Assembly: GCF_917627385.1 (NCBI RefSeq)
Contig: NZ_CAKJTL010000031.1
Location: forward strand, 1-32,509
Origin: Protofrankia sp. CiT1
Lineage (GTDB): Bacteria > Actinomycetota > Actinomycetes > Frankiales > Frankiaceae
Direction of reading: 5' to 3'
DNA length: 32,509 nucleotides
The notes beneath the pieces are model-generated. The model made no database searches. It saw only the letters and a list, made by a program, of their open reading frames with translations, and had not been told where the DNA came from. Positions 14,873 through 24,567 of the stretch are shown here, piece after piece. Each line of letters starts with the position of its first letter. The first letter of the stretch is position 1. Position numbers and translations under genes: made by a program.

Positions 14873-17479
14873 TCATCCGGTATGCACCGCGGGGTGGACC
14901 TGGAGACCACGGCGGTTCGGGTCGACCTCCACGACAACCTCGTCGCCGTCCCGTACGGTGCCGGCGAGCAGCTCCCGGGCCAGCGAGTCTCCGATCGAGG
15001 TCTGCACCAGCCGCCGCAGCGGGCGGGCCCCGAAAACCGGGTCGAAGCCGGCGTCGGCCAGCCAGGCACGTGCCGCGTCGGTGACCGTCAGCGTGATCCG
15101 CCGGTCGGTGAGCCGGGCTCGCAGCAGGTCAAGCTGGAGGTCGACGATGCGGGCCAGGTCGTCGCGGTCAAGCTGGTCAAAGACCAGGACATCGTCGAGC
15201 CGGTTGAGGAACTCGGGCTTGAACGCCTCCTGGACGACGACCATCACGGAATCATGCCGCACCTGTGGCGACAGAGTTGGATCCGCGATGAATTGCGACC
15301 CAAGGTTGGACGTCAGTACCACGATCGTGCTGCGGAAGTCGACCGTCCGGCCCTGGCCGTCGGTGAGACGCCCGTCGTCGAGCACCTGCAGGAGGATGTC
15401 GAAAACGTCTGGATGCGCCTTCTCGATCTCATCCAACAGGATCACACTGTACGGGCGGCGGCGGATCGTCTCGGTGAGCTGCCCGCCCGACTCGAATCCG
15501 ATGTAGCCGGGTGGCGCGCCGATAAGCCGCGCCACCGAGTGCTTCTCGGCGTACTCGCTCATGTCGATGCGCACCACCGCGCGTTCGTCGTCGAACAGAA
15601 AGTCCGCGAGCGCCTTCGCCAGCTCGGTCTTGCCGACCCCGGTAGGGCCGAGGAAGAGAAAAGAGCCGGTCGGCCGGTCCGGGTCGGAGATGCCGGCACG
15701 GGCACGGCGCACGGCATCGGAAACAGCACGTACCGCGGCCCGCTGACCGATGACACGCCTGTGTAGTTCGTCCTCCATCCGAAGCAGTTTGGCGCTTTCA
15801 CCCTCCAGCAGCCGGCCGGCGGGAATTCCTGTCCAGGAGGCGACGACCTCGGCCACATCGTCCGGGCCGACCTCCTCCTTCAGCATTGCGCCGTCTGCCT
15901 CGTCCGCGCCGGGCAGCGCGTCGGTTGCCGCGGCGAGCCGTTTCTCCAGGGTGGGGATCGTGCCGTAGCGCAGCTCGCCGGCCTTGGCCAGGTCAAGGTC
16001 GCGTTCGGCGACCTCAATGGCCCGCTTGGCGTTCTCCAGCTCCTCCTTGACCTTCTGGACCTCGACGATGGAGCTCTTCTCCCGCTGCCAGCGAGCGGTC
16101 AGGCTGGACAGCTCCGTCCGCTTCTCGGTGAGTTCGCGCTGGAGGCGGCCGAGACGGTCCTTGGATGCCTTGTCGTTCTCCTTGGCCAGAGCCATCTCCT
16201 CGATCTCCAGGCGCCGGACGGCCCGCTCCAGCTCGTCGATGGCCACCGGCCGGCTGTCGATCTCCATCCGGAGCCGGGACGCGGCCTCGTCCACAAGGTC
16301 GATGGCCTTGTCAGGCAGGAAGCGCCCGCTGACGTACCGGTCGGACAGCGTGGCGGCGGCGACGAGGGCCGCGTCGGTGATGCGAACACCGTGGTGCACC
16401 TCGTAGCGTTCCTTGAGCCCGCGCAGGATGCCGATGGTGTCCTCCGTCGACGGCTCGCCGACCAGAACCGGCTGGAACCGGCGCTCCAGGGCTGGGTCCT
16501 TCTCGATACGGGTGCGGTACTCGTTGAGGGTTGTCGCGCCAATCATGCGCAGCTCGCCGCGGGCGAGCATGGGCTTGAGCATGTTGCCGGCGTCCATGGA
16601 ACCTTCGGCGGCGCCGGCACCGACCACCGTGTGCAGCTCGTCGATGAACGTGATGAGCCGGCCTTCGGCGGAGCGGATCTCGTTGAGGACGGCCCGCAGC
16701 CGCTCCTCGAACTCGCCCCGCAGTTTCGACCCGGCAACCATCGACCCGAGGTCGAGCGAGACGATGCGCCGGTCGCGCAGGGACTCCGGAACATCACCGG
16801 CGACGACCCGCAGCGCGAGGCCTTCGACGATCGCGGTCTTGCCGACGCCCGGTTCGCCGATGAGGACCGGGTTGTTCTTCGTCCGCCTGGACAGGACCTG
16901 CACAACCCGTCGAATCTCGGCGTCGCGGCCGATAACCGGGTCGAGTTTGCCGGCCCGCGCCTGCTCGGTCAGGTCGACGGAGAACTTCTCCAGCGCCCGG
17001 TAGGCGCCCTCGGGATCGCGGCTGGTCACGCGGTGGACACCGCCGCGGACGGTGTCGAAGGCTCCGCGCAGGGTCTCGGCCGTCGCCCCGAACTCGGTCA
17101 GCACCCGGGAGGCCTCGCCGCCCTCCTCCGCGAGCGCGACCAACAGGTGCTCGACCGAGGTGTATTCGTCATCGAGCCGATTCGCCTGCCGCTCGGCGTT
17201 GTCGAGGACGGTGATGAGCTGCCGGGACAGTTGCGGCGGGGAGACGCTGGCGCCGGTGGCGTGTGGCAGCCGGCTGACCGCCGCTTCCGCGCGGGCGCGT
17301 ACCTGGGCGAGCGGGGCCTCGATGGCGTCGAGCAGGTCGATCGCCACCCCGTTCGGCTGGCTCAGGACGGCTACCAGCAGATGAAGCGGGTCGACGAGCG
17401 GCGAGCCGTCGCCGGTGGCGCGGCTGACTGCGGAGGAGAGTGCTTCCTGGGAGCGGGCGGTGAGCCGGTCAGCGTTCAT
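14873..17479 (-). CDS. clpB: ATP-dependent disaggregase ClpB
   Basis: An 868-residue Hsp100 chaperone, full length for ClpB. It works with DnaK/DnaJ/GrpE to pull proteins out of aggregates by threading them through a hexameric ring. The N-domain spans about 1-145; the first AAA+ module has Walker [14 protein letters not shown] and Walker [10 protein letters not shown]-adjacent ITFIDELHT; the coiled-coil middle domain (about 405-525) is rich in Glu/Lys/Arg; the second AAA+ module has [13 protein letters not shown] and [13 protein letters not shown]. The pore loop [17 protein letters not shown] is intact. ATG at 17479 follows AGGA by 6 nt. A HAIR-like site upstream implies HspR control, separate from the dnaK operon. 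Confidence 0.98.
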   Translation of the reverse strand: MNADRLTARSQEALSSAVSRATGDGSPLVDPLHLLVAVLSQPNGVAIDLLDAIEAPLAQVRARAEAAVSRLPHATGASVSPPQLSRQLITVLDNAERQANRLDDEYTSVEHLLVALAEEGGEASRVLTEFGATAETLRGAFDTVRGGVHRVTSRDPEGAYRALEKFSVDLTEQARAGKLDPVIGRDAEIRRVVQVLSRRTKNNPVLIGEPGVGKTAIVEGLALRVVAGDVPESLRDRRIVSLDLGSMVAGSKLRGEFEERLRAVLNEIRSAEGRLITFIDELHTVVGAGAAEGSMDAGNMLKPMLARGELRMIGATTLNEYRTRIEKDPALERRFQPVLVGEPSTEDTIGILRGLKERYEVHHGVRITDAALVAAATLSDRYVSGRFLPDKAIDLVDEAASRLRMEIDSRPVAIDELERAVRRLEIEEMALAKENDKASKDRLGRLQRELTEKRTELSSLTARWQREKSSIVEVQKVKEELENAKRAIEVAERDLDLAKAGELRYGTIPTLEKRLAAATDALPGADEADGAMLKEEVGPDDVAEVVASWTGIPAGRLLEGESAKLLRMEDELHRRVIGQRAAVRAVSDAVRRARAGISDPDRPTGSFLFLGPTGVGKTELAKALADFLFDDERAVVRIDMSEYAEKHSVARLIGAPPGYIGFESGGQLTETIRRRPYSVILLDEIEKAHPDVFDILLQVLDDGRLTDGQGRTVDFRSTIVVLTSNLGSQFIADPTLSPQVRHDSVMVVVQEAFKPEFLNRLDDVLVFDQLDRDDLARIVDLQLDLLRARLTDRRITLTVTDAARAWLADAGFDPVFGARPLRRLVQTSIGDSLARELLAGTVRDGDEVVVEVDPNRRGLQVHPAVHTG

Positions 17480-17533
17480 GGGAGTCCTAGAATGATCGTT
17501 TTGTGTGTTCCATCTTCGGTAACGCTCAGAATA

Positions 17534-17567
17534 GTTGAGTCGTTTCGACTGAGGGCGCTCGAGGATA
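17534..17567 (-). promoter_or_regulatory. HAIR-like HspR operator and promoter region of clpB
   Basis: The plus strand reads GTTGAGT-CGTTTCG-ACTGAGG (17534-17554), the layout of the HspR-binding HAIR site CTTGAGT-N7-ACTCAAG with 6/7 and 5/7 matches. On the minus strand TATCCT (17562-17567) is a candidate -10 element just upstream; the -35 element would fall inside repeat A2. A second candidate -10, TATTCT, lies at 17528-17533. Confidence 0.65.
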
Positions 17568-17707
17568 GGGCGTTCGATCAGTGAGCGGCGTCCGGGTGGA
17601 TGGATCGCCAGGCGGCGCGGGGAGTCGCTGGAGGTGCTGGGCGTCGACCGATGACGGCGGCGCGAGGCGCCGCCCGGACGGCGCGAGCCGGATAGTCCTG
17701 TGCCGGT
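17567..17707 (-). repeat. Dispersed repeat family A, copy 2
   Basis: Reverse complement of the family seen at 24030-24163: shared blocks include CACAGGACTATCCGGCTCGC, CGACGCCCAGCACCTCC, GCGATCCATCC and CTGATCGAACGCCCT. The clpB-proximal end stops at GCCCT without the terminal GCTGCCGG, so one end looks lost. It directly abuts the candidate clpB promoter. Confidence 0.8.
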
Positions 17708-17713
17708 CGCTCG

Positions 17714-17811
17714 TAGGGCGTATTTCGACGGTTAACTGTTCGGCTCGCCGCGTCCGGGCGGCCCTTGGCCGCGGCTCCCTGATCGAACGACGACTTCCGC
17801 AACACGCCGTA
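17714..17811 (+). repeat. MITE-like repeat family B, copy 2
   Basis: It begins TAGGGCGTATTTCG and ends CGCAACACGCCGTA, a slightly decayed version of the B1 ends. The core shares CGGCTCGC, GTCCGGGCGGCC and CTGATCGAACGACGACTTCC with B1 or family A. At 98 nt it lacks the hairpin insert of B1. It lies between hspR and clpB, next to repeat A2 in opposite orientation. Confidence 0.8.
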
Positions 17812-17901
17812 GGTTTGAAGTGCCACGGGTGGATGCGGGCGAACCTGAGCCGGTAATCATGGGGGTGGTGCGCAGGCCGCGCGGAACAGGCCTGGCAATG
17901 C

Positions 17902-17978
17902 GGGTCTGGACGGCGGGTCTGGACGGCGGGTCTGGACGGCGGGTCTGGACGGCGGGTCTGGACGGCGGGCCTGACAGC
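17902..17978. repeat. 13-bp tandem repeat at the 3' end of hspR
   Basis: Five exact head-to-tail copies of GGGTCTGGACGGC run from 17902 to 17966, followed by a degenerate 12-nt copy. The hspR stop codon at 17983-17985 lies in a further decayed copy (GGGTCTAGCGGT), so the array reaches the end of the gene. It is likely to vary in copy number. Confidence 0.95.
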
Positions 17979-17982
17979 GGGT

Positions 17983-18471
17983 CTAGCGGTGCGGGCCCGG
18001 CCGCCAGACCACGATCGCGCCGCGGTCGATCGGCACGAGATCCCGTCGGTGGCTCCTGTGCGCATCGGCCACCCTGCGTTCGGCCTCAGCGTGGGCCAGC
18101 GCCAGTTCCTCGGTGAGCTGCCGGATTTGATCTTTCAAGATCATCACCTGGCTGCCCAGGTCCAGGATCCGGCGGATTCCCTGTAGGTTGATGCCCTCCT
18201 CCTGGGAAAGCCGCTGTACCTCCCGCAGCATGGCGACGTCCCGGACGGAGTATCGCCGGCCGCGTCCGGATGTTCGCCCCGGAGTAACGAGCCCCAACCG
18301 GTCGTAGGCCCGCAGCGTCTGCGGATGCATGCCGGCCAGCTGCGCGGCAATAGAGATCACATACACGGGTGTGTCGTCGTCATGCGCGGGCCCTGGCCCG
18401 GATCTGGCTGCTGCCGGTCGATCAGCTGGCAGTAGCGGCGGATCGGCCGTGCGGCTCGGCCGTGGTTTCAT
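17983..18471 (-). CDS. hspR: HspR, MerR-family heat-shock repressor
   Basis: A 162-residue regulator. A Pro/Arg-rich start is followed by the MerR-type helix-turn-helix (about 36-105): [40 protein letters not shown], then [11 protein letters not shown] coiled-coil helix (about 108-140) mediates dimer formation, and the tail [14 protein letters not shown] is typical of HspR. Known HspR proteins bind HAIR sites and repress dnaK and clpB, with DnaK acting as co-repressor. The ATG overlaps the dnaJ stop by 4 nt (ATGA), so it is the last gene of dnaK-grpE-dnaJ-hspR and feeds back on it. The basic N-terminal extension of about 30 residues is longer than usual. Confidence 0.96.
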   Translation of the reverse strand: MKPRPSRTADPPLLPADRPAAARSGPGPAHDDDTPVYVISIAAQLAGMHPQTLRAYDRLGLVTPGRTSGRGRRYSVRDVAMLREVQRLSQEEGINLQGIRRILDLGSQVMILKDQIRQLTEELALAHAEAERRVADAHRSHRRDLVPIDRGAIVVWRPGPHR

Positions 18472-19649
18472 AGCCGGCCCTCCATCTGTGCCATCAGCGA
18501 CGTACGTGGATCTTCGGGATGGGCGTGCGCGAACTCCTGCAGCGCGGTACGGGCCTTCGGGGACAGGTCGGCGGGCCGTGGCACGGTTACTTCAACGGTC
18601 ACGATGAGGTCGCCGTGGCCGTTGCCACCCCGCGGCACCCCACGCCCACGTACTCGCAGGCGCCGCCCGCTCGACGTGCCGGACGGCACCTTCACCGTCA
18701 GCGGAGCACCGTCGATCGTCGGCACCTTCACCGACGCGCCCAGCGCGGCCTCCGTGAAGGTCACCGGCAAGGTGATCGTCAGGTTGTGGCCCTCGCGGCC
18801 GAAGACCGGATGGGCGAGCACGTGGACGGTTACCTCGAGGTCGCCGGACTGCCCGCCGCGCTCACCCGGGGAGCCGCGGCCCCGAACCCGAAGCCGTTGA
18901 CCGTCCGCGACGCCTGGCGGGATGCGGATGCGCTGCTCGCGCTCCCGCCGGCCCGTGCCCAGACAGCTTGGGCACGGCGAATCAATAATCGTCCCCTTGC
19001 CGATGCAGTCGCGGCACGGCTCCGACAGCGCGAACCCACCCTGGGAGCGGGACACCACGCCCAGGCCCCGGCAGGTTGGGCAGGTCCGTGGCGTCGTACC
19101 CGGACGGGCACCGCATCCCGCGCAGGTAACACAGGTCGCCGCGCCTGGCAGCCGGACAGTGGCTTCAAGCCCCGTCAGAGCCTTCTCGAACGGGATCGTG
19201 ACTTCAGCCGCGATGTCGCCGCCACGGCGGGGGCCACGGCCTGTCGGTGGCCTTTGGAACAGGTTGTCGAACAGGCCTCCGAGCCCGGGACCGGGGCCTG
19301 CGCCTGCCCCACCCAGCAGGTCATCGAGGTTGAACGCGCCGGATCCGCCGGATCTGAAGCCGCCCGGTTGGTAGCCGTAACCACCAGCGGGATGACCACC
19401 GGTGTTACCCGCGGTGAACAGCGCTCGCGCCTCGTCGTACTCCCGACGCCGGGTTTCGTCCGACAGGACGTCGTAGGCCTCGGAAATCTCCTTGAAGCGG
19501 GCCTCAGCCTTCGGGTCATCGGGATTCTTATCCGGATGCAGCTCAAGGGCAAGCCGGCGGTAGGCCTTCTTGATGTCGGTCGCCGAGGCGTCCTTGGGGA
19601 CGCCGAGAGCGGCGTAGTAATCCTTTTCGACCATGTCACGAACACTCAC
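18468..19649 (-). CDS. dnaJ: DnaJ co-chaperone (Hsp40)
   Basis: A 393-residue co-chaperone that delivers unfolded proteins to DnaK and stimulates its ATPase. The J domain (about 7-75) contains the HPD triad in LHPDKNP; a Gly/Phe-rich region ([10 protein letters not shown]) follows; four zinc-binding repeats are seen as [24 protein letters not shown] and CPSCLGTG; the C-terminal substrate-binding domains end before [10 protein letters not shown]. The start at GTG 19649 is fixed by AAAGGAGG just upstream; longer in-frame starts would read through the RBS. It is 79 nt after grpE and overlaps hspR by 4 nt. The type of DnaJ beside hspR is the usual DnaJ1 of actinobacteria. Confidence 0.97.
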   Translation of the reverse strand: MSVRDMVEKDYYAALGVPKDASATDIKKAYRRLALELHPDKNPDDPKAEARFKEISEAYDVLSDETRRREYDEARALFTAGNTGGHPAGGYGYQPGGFRSGGSGAFNLDDLLGGAGAGPGPGLGGLFDNLFQRPPTGRGPRRGGDIAAEVTIPFEKALTGLEATVRLPGAATCVTCAGCGARPGTTPRTCPTCRGLGVVSRSQGGFALSEPCRDCIGKGTIIDSPCPSCLGTGRREREQRIRIPPGVADGQRLRVRGRGSPGERGGQSGDLEVTVHVLAHPVFGREGHNLTITLPVTFTEAALGASVKVPTIDGAPLTVKVPSGTSSGRRLRVRGRGVPRGGNGHGDLIVTVEVTVPRPADLSPKARTALQEFAHAHPEDPRTSLMAQMEGRL

Positions 19650-19728
19650 GGCGCCCCTCCTTTCACCATCATGTCGCGTATGGACGCTTGAGGCGGATTT
19701 TTCCTGGCAAAAGGTCGAATGACATCGA

Positions 19729-20429
19729 CTACTCGACGGCTTCCGCCGCGCCGCCTTCCGCGCTCGGCGTGCTCTCCACCGGCAGGTCCGCCATGCCCTG
19801 AGCGGTCTCGGCGTCCGGCGCCGGTTCGGCGACTGAGACCTGTGCTGGCCGCAGCACCCGGCCGGCGTGACGATAGCCGGCACGGAAGACGTCCACACAG
19901 GTCGACCGGGTCACCTGCGAGGAGTAGGTGTGCATGAGAGCGTCGTGGACCAGGGGGTCGAACTCGTCCCCCTGGACGCCGAACCGCTCGAGCCCGGCGG
20001 TCTCCAGCGCGCTTTCCAGCGACTCGGCGACGGCCTTGAACGGGCCCTCCAGATCACCGTGGTCGCGTGCCCGGCCGATGTCGTCGAGGGTGGGCAGCAG
20101 GGCCGTCAGCAGCTTTCCCGTCGCCTGCTCGGCCATGACCTGGCGGTCCCGTTCGACCCGCCGGCGGTAGTTGTCGAACTCGGCCTTGAGCCGCTGGAGG
20201 TCGGCGGTACGTTCGGCCACCTGCTTACGCAGGGGTTCCAGCAGCCCGTCCTCGGCTGTGGAGCTGGCTGCCGCGGTGGCGGTGCCGCCGCCCGTGGCCT
20301 TCGTCTCCACCCGGCTGGCCTCTTCCCGTACCTGCCCGCTCTCGGGATCAATACGGCGTCTGTCCCGGACGATCACAGGCTCGTCCGGCGTGGACATGCC
20401 GAGCGTCCAGTCATCCCCATGAGCCGAGG

Positions 20430-20433
<4 letters not shown>
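19729..20433 (-). CDS. grpE: GrpE nucleotide exchange factor
   Basis: A 234-residue protein that releases ADP from DnaK. The N-terminal 75 residues are disordered and charged; a long helix ([30 protein letters not shown]) precedes the compact beta-domain containing [15 protein letters not shown] and [20 protein letters not shown], the family signature. A Glu/Ala/Pro-rich tail ends the protein. The GTG start at 20433 overlaps the dnaK stop as GTGA, giving coupling; an internal ATG 12 codons later is an alternative start. Confidence 0.96.
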
Positions 20434-22265
<1,832 letters not shown>

Positions 22266-22342
22266 GTCTGTGTGCCTCTCGGATCAGGACGGCCCGGCTG
22301 CTCCGTTCTCGTGGGAGCCCGACCGGGACCGCTCGTGTAGTA

Positions 22343-22390
22343 GTTGAGCCCTGCTGACTCAGAATCTAATGATAGACCAGTCACCGTCAA
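22343..22390 (-). promoter_or_regulatory. dnaK operon promoter with HAIR-like operator
   Basis: On the minus strand TTGACG (22385-22390) and TAGATT (22363-22368) are 16 nt apart. Directly downstream is an inverted repeat read on the plus strand as GTTGAGC-CCTGCTG-ACTCAGA (22343-22363), matching the HspR site CTTGAGT-N7-ACTCAAG at 5/7 in each half with exact spacing. Its place at the transcription start suits repression. The leader to the dnaK ATG is about 75 nt. Confidence 0.75.
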
Positions 22391-22483
22391 ACATGAGCCT
22401 ACGGAGCTCAAGGTTGTTGAGAGGGATTCTGTTCCCCGAAGGCTGTGGCACTCAGCCGTCGGCCGCGGGATGCGCGATAGCCC

Positions 22484-22582
22484 GGGGCATGCCAGGCCCC
22501 AGGGCATGCCGGAGCCCGGGGCATGCCAGAGTCCGGAGACGCGCGGACGGCCGGCGGGCACATGCCCACCGGCCGTCCGCGC
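22484..22582 (-). terminator. GCATGCC repeats and terminator of the NERD-like gene
   Basis: From 22484 to 22536 three imperfect 17-18-nt units, each built around GGGCATGCC, stand in tandem. Next to them, 22541-22560 and 22563-22582 form a 20-bp stem with one mismatch and a 2-nt loop, about 150 nt downstream of the minus-strand NERD-like gene. The hairpin is a likely factor-independent terminator separating that gene from the dnaK operon. The rest of 22391-22731 shows no gene. Confidence 0.65.
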
Positions 22583-22731
22583 GGGGGAAGCACAGGGGAA
22601 TAGCGGCAGGTCAAGAGCCTCGGGGGCGCGGGTCCGCGGAGACCAGGACCGCGGAGGGCGCCGGATCAGGCGCTGAACGGATCGCCGGGATCCTGCGCGC
22701 CCTGTTGCCGGTCGTTCCTAGCCGGTCGCTC

Positions 22732-23988
22732 CTAGTCCTGGTGGCCACCAGCTGGGCTGGTGCCGGTGCCGTCCCCATCGTCATAGTGGGTCTGGCGCGG
22801 GACCGACCGTAGCGGGCGAACAGCGGCCAGCACCCGCCCGCGCCGCCGGCCTGTTGACGGGTCGTCGGGGAGACGTCCGGGCGAGGCCTCTGCCATGCTC
22901 GTGAGCTCGCTGATGAGGTCGCCGTCGCCGGTGTTCTCGTCGCCGTCGCCCGCGCCGTTGGTGGGTATCGGCAGGATGCCGGACTGGCCGCTCGTTTCGG
23001 CGAGCTGCGTGAGATCATTTTCGATCTTCGCTAGTTGGTCGAGCATGTCGGTCGCGTCGCCGCCCCGTTCACGGATGGTGCGCAGCGCGTCCATCAGAAT
23101 GAGCCACTGGTCGCGGCCGACGGTGATGGCGTCCGTGGGCGGGTTGGCGGAGTAGGGCGGGAACAGGCGCTGGACGACGGCGAGCACCTTGGTGACCTCC
23201 GCCGGGTTGAGCCTGTCCGGCCGTCCCCGGATGTAGGACACGAGATCTTTCAAGCTGATGACGGTGACACCCTCGACCGCTCCGTCGCTCCACAGAACGC
23301 CTGCCTCGACCATCGCGAGAATCGGTGTCACCGGAATTTTGATCATCGGTGTGGCTGTGCGGGTCCGGGCGCGCACCTCGTCGCCGAGCCATTTGGTGAG
23401 GTCGAGCGGCTTTCGGAGCGACTGCCCGTCGACCTTGGCTCCGTCCTTGCCCCCGTCCTTGGCGTAGCGCACCGTGCCGGTGGAGGCATCACTTTTGATC
23501 ACCATGACTCCGCCCGGCCCGACCAGAAGGTGCCCGACGCTCGCCGCTGAACCGGGGACGCTGCGATCATGCATGATCACATATCCGTACCGGCGGAGCC
23601 GGTTGATCGCGCTGGCCGTCTTGCGTTCGGCTTCGGCGCCTTCGCGCAGCGCCTCGATCTCGGGGACCGGATCGAACGACCGGCCGATCACGATCAGTGG
23701 CCAGCCCAGCTCGATCAGCAGGAACACGCCCACGGCGATGGACGTCGACAGGCCCAGGCCCAACGCGACCAGGACCGCGAATACCGCGGCGATGGGGAAG
23801 GCACGCAACGCGGCGCGGGGCACGGTGTACGCGAGGCGCTCGCGCCGCATCCGCGCGTGCTGTTCCCGCGCACGCTGGTAGGCCATCTGGAGGGAGTAGC
23901 CGGGCCGGTCCCGCGGGTCGCCTCCGAACGGGCTTCTGAGCGGGCCCCTGGCCGGGCTCTTCGTCGTACTCGCCATCGTGTCCACCAT
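22732..23988 (-). CDS. NERD-like domain membrane protein
   Basis: About 418 residues. A basic start is followed by two membrane segments (about 65-105: AFPIAAVFAVLVALGLGLST and AVGVFLLIELGWPLIVIG). A NERD-like nuclease-related domain follows: EGAEAERKTASAINRLRRYG, then SVGHLLVGPGGVMVIKSD. In active NERD domains this place reads IDH...GVFVIDTK, so the key Asp and Lys seem absent. A middle region (ISLKDLVSYIRGRPDRLNP) and a polar tail with GDGDENTGDGD complete it. Two ATGs at 23988 and 23976 are both possible and neither has a strong RBS. Function is unknown; NERD proteins are thought to act on DNA or RNA. The frame upstream runs into repeat A3 and is not coding. Confidence 0.72.
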   Translation of the reverse strand: MVDTMASTTKSPARGPLRSPFGGDPRDRPGYSLQMAYQRAREQHARMRRERLAYTVPRAALRAFPIAAVFAVLVALGLGLSTSIAVGVFLLIELGWPLIVIGRSFDPVPEIEALREGAEAERKTASAINRLRRYGYVIMHDRSVPGSAASVGHLLVGPGGVMVIKSDASTGTVRYAKDGGKDGAKVDGQSLRKPLDLTKWLGDEVRARTRTATPMIKIPVTPILAMVEAGVLWSDGAVEGVTVISLKDLVSYIRGRPDRLNPAEVTKVLAVVQRLFPPYSANPPTDAITVGRDQWLILMDALRTIRERGGDATDMLDQLAKIENDLTQLAETSGQSGILPIPTNGAGDGDENTGDGDLISELTSMAEASPGRLPDDPSTGRRRGRVLAAVRPLRSVPRQTHYDDGDGTGTSPAGGHQD

Positions 23989-24029
23989 GGATCGTGAGGT
24001 CGCCAACGTCGTCCGGAGCCTTGGAGGCT

Positions 24030-24163
24030 CTGGCAATAGGACTGTCCGGCTCGCGGCGTCGGGCGGCGCCTCGGTCAACGCCCAGCACCTCCGGCGTCTC
24101 CCTCCGCCGCCTCGCGATCCATCCGCCCGGACGCCGTTGTCTGATCGAACGCCCTGCTGCCGG
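24030..24163 (+). repeat. Dispersed repeat family A, copy 3
   Basis: The most complete copy. The left end AGGCTCTGGCAATAGG (from 24025) and the complement of the right end, AAGCTCCGGCAGCAGG (to 24168), form a 16-nt terminal inverted repeat with only a few, mostly transition, differences. The body shares CTGTCCGGCTCGCGGCGTC, CGCCCAGCACCTCCGGCG and CTGATCGAACGCCCTG with copies 1 or 2. It lies upstream of the NERD-like gene. Confidence 0.8.
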
Positions 24164-24567
24164 AGCTTCTTGGTAATCACAATTCTTCCAGGCGCCGAGC
24201 ATCATCGCGGCAGCGCGTACGCGTATTACAGGCCGCATCCATCCTGCAACCGTTGGGCTCGCCGGGACAAGTGAATCACTCTAATCGGCCCAAGTTTCCC
24301 GTGGTTGGGGGGGACGTTGGTCCGGCCCGGCTTTGTCGCTAGATAGTTATATGATATTGCTATTTTGCCCAGTTGGGGAGGCTGAGCGCCGAGCCAGGGC
24401 TGGCCGGAGCGTCCCGCCGGTGCCGGCCGGGTTGCCCAAGGGCTGCGTGTGGCCCGTGTGTGGAGGAGGGTAAGCAGCGGTCTTGTGGGCAACTGCCTGG
24501 GTCGGTGAGCAAGTTACCGATTGGTAGCAGTAGGCTCCCACCGTCGGTAGGAGTGACTGGAGGATGT
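24164..24567 (+). promoter_or_regulatory. Upstream region and structured leader of the Fe-S oxidoreductase gene
   Basis: An AT-rich patch at 24338-24366 (with TTGTCG at its left edge) is the likely promoter. The following 200-nt leader contains GTTGCCCA (24431-24438) paired with TGGGCAAC (24486-24493) and an inner GCTGC/GCAGC pair (24442-24446 and 24474-24478), so it can fold into a hairpin. It matches no riboswitch class I recognise. No separate gene is supported here. Confidence 0.5.

Noticed and set aside
16391-17584. Long plus-strand frame opposite clpB
   Set aside because: It mirrors clpB codon structure and has no recognisable domain.
24367-24567. Cobalamin or SAM riboswitch before the Fe-S oxidoreductase gene
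   Set aside because: The conserved boxes of these classes are not visible; only simple pairings can be seen.
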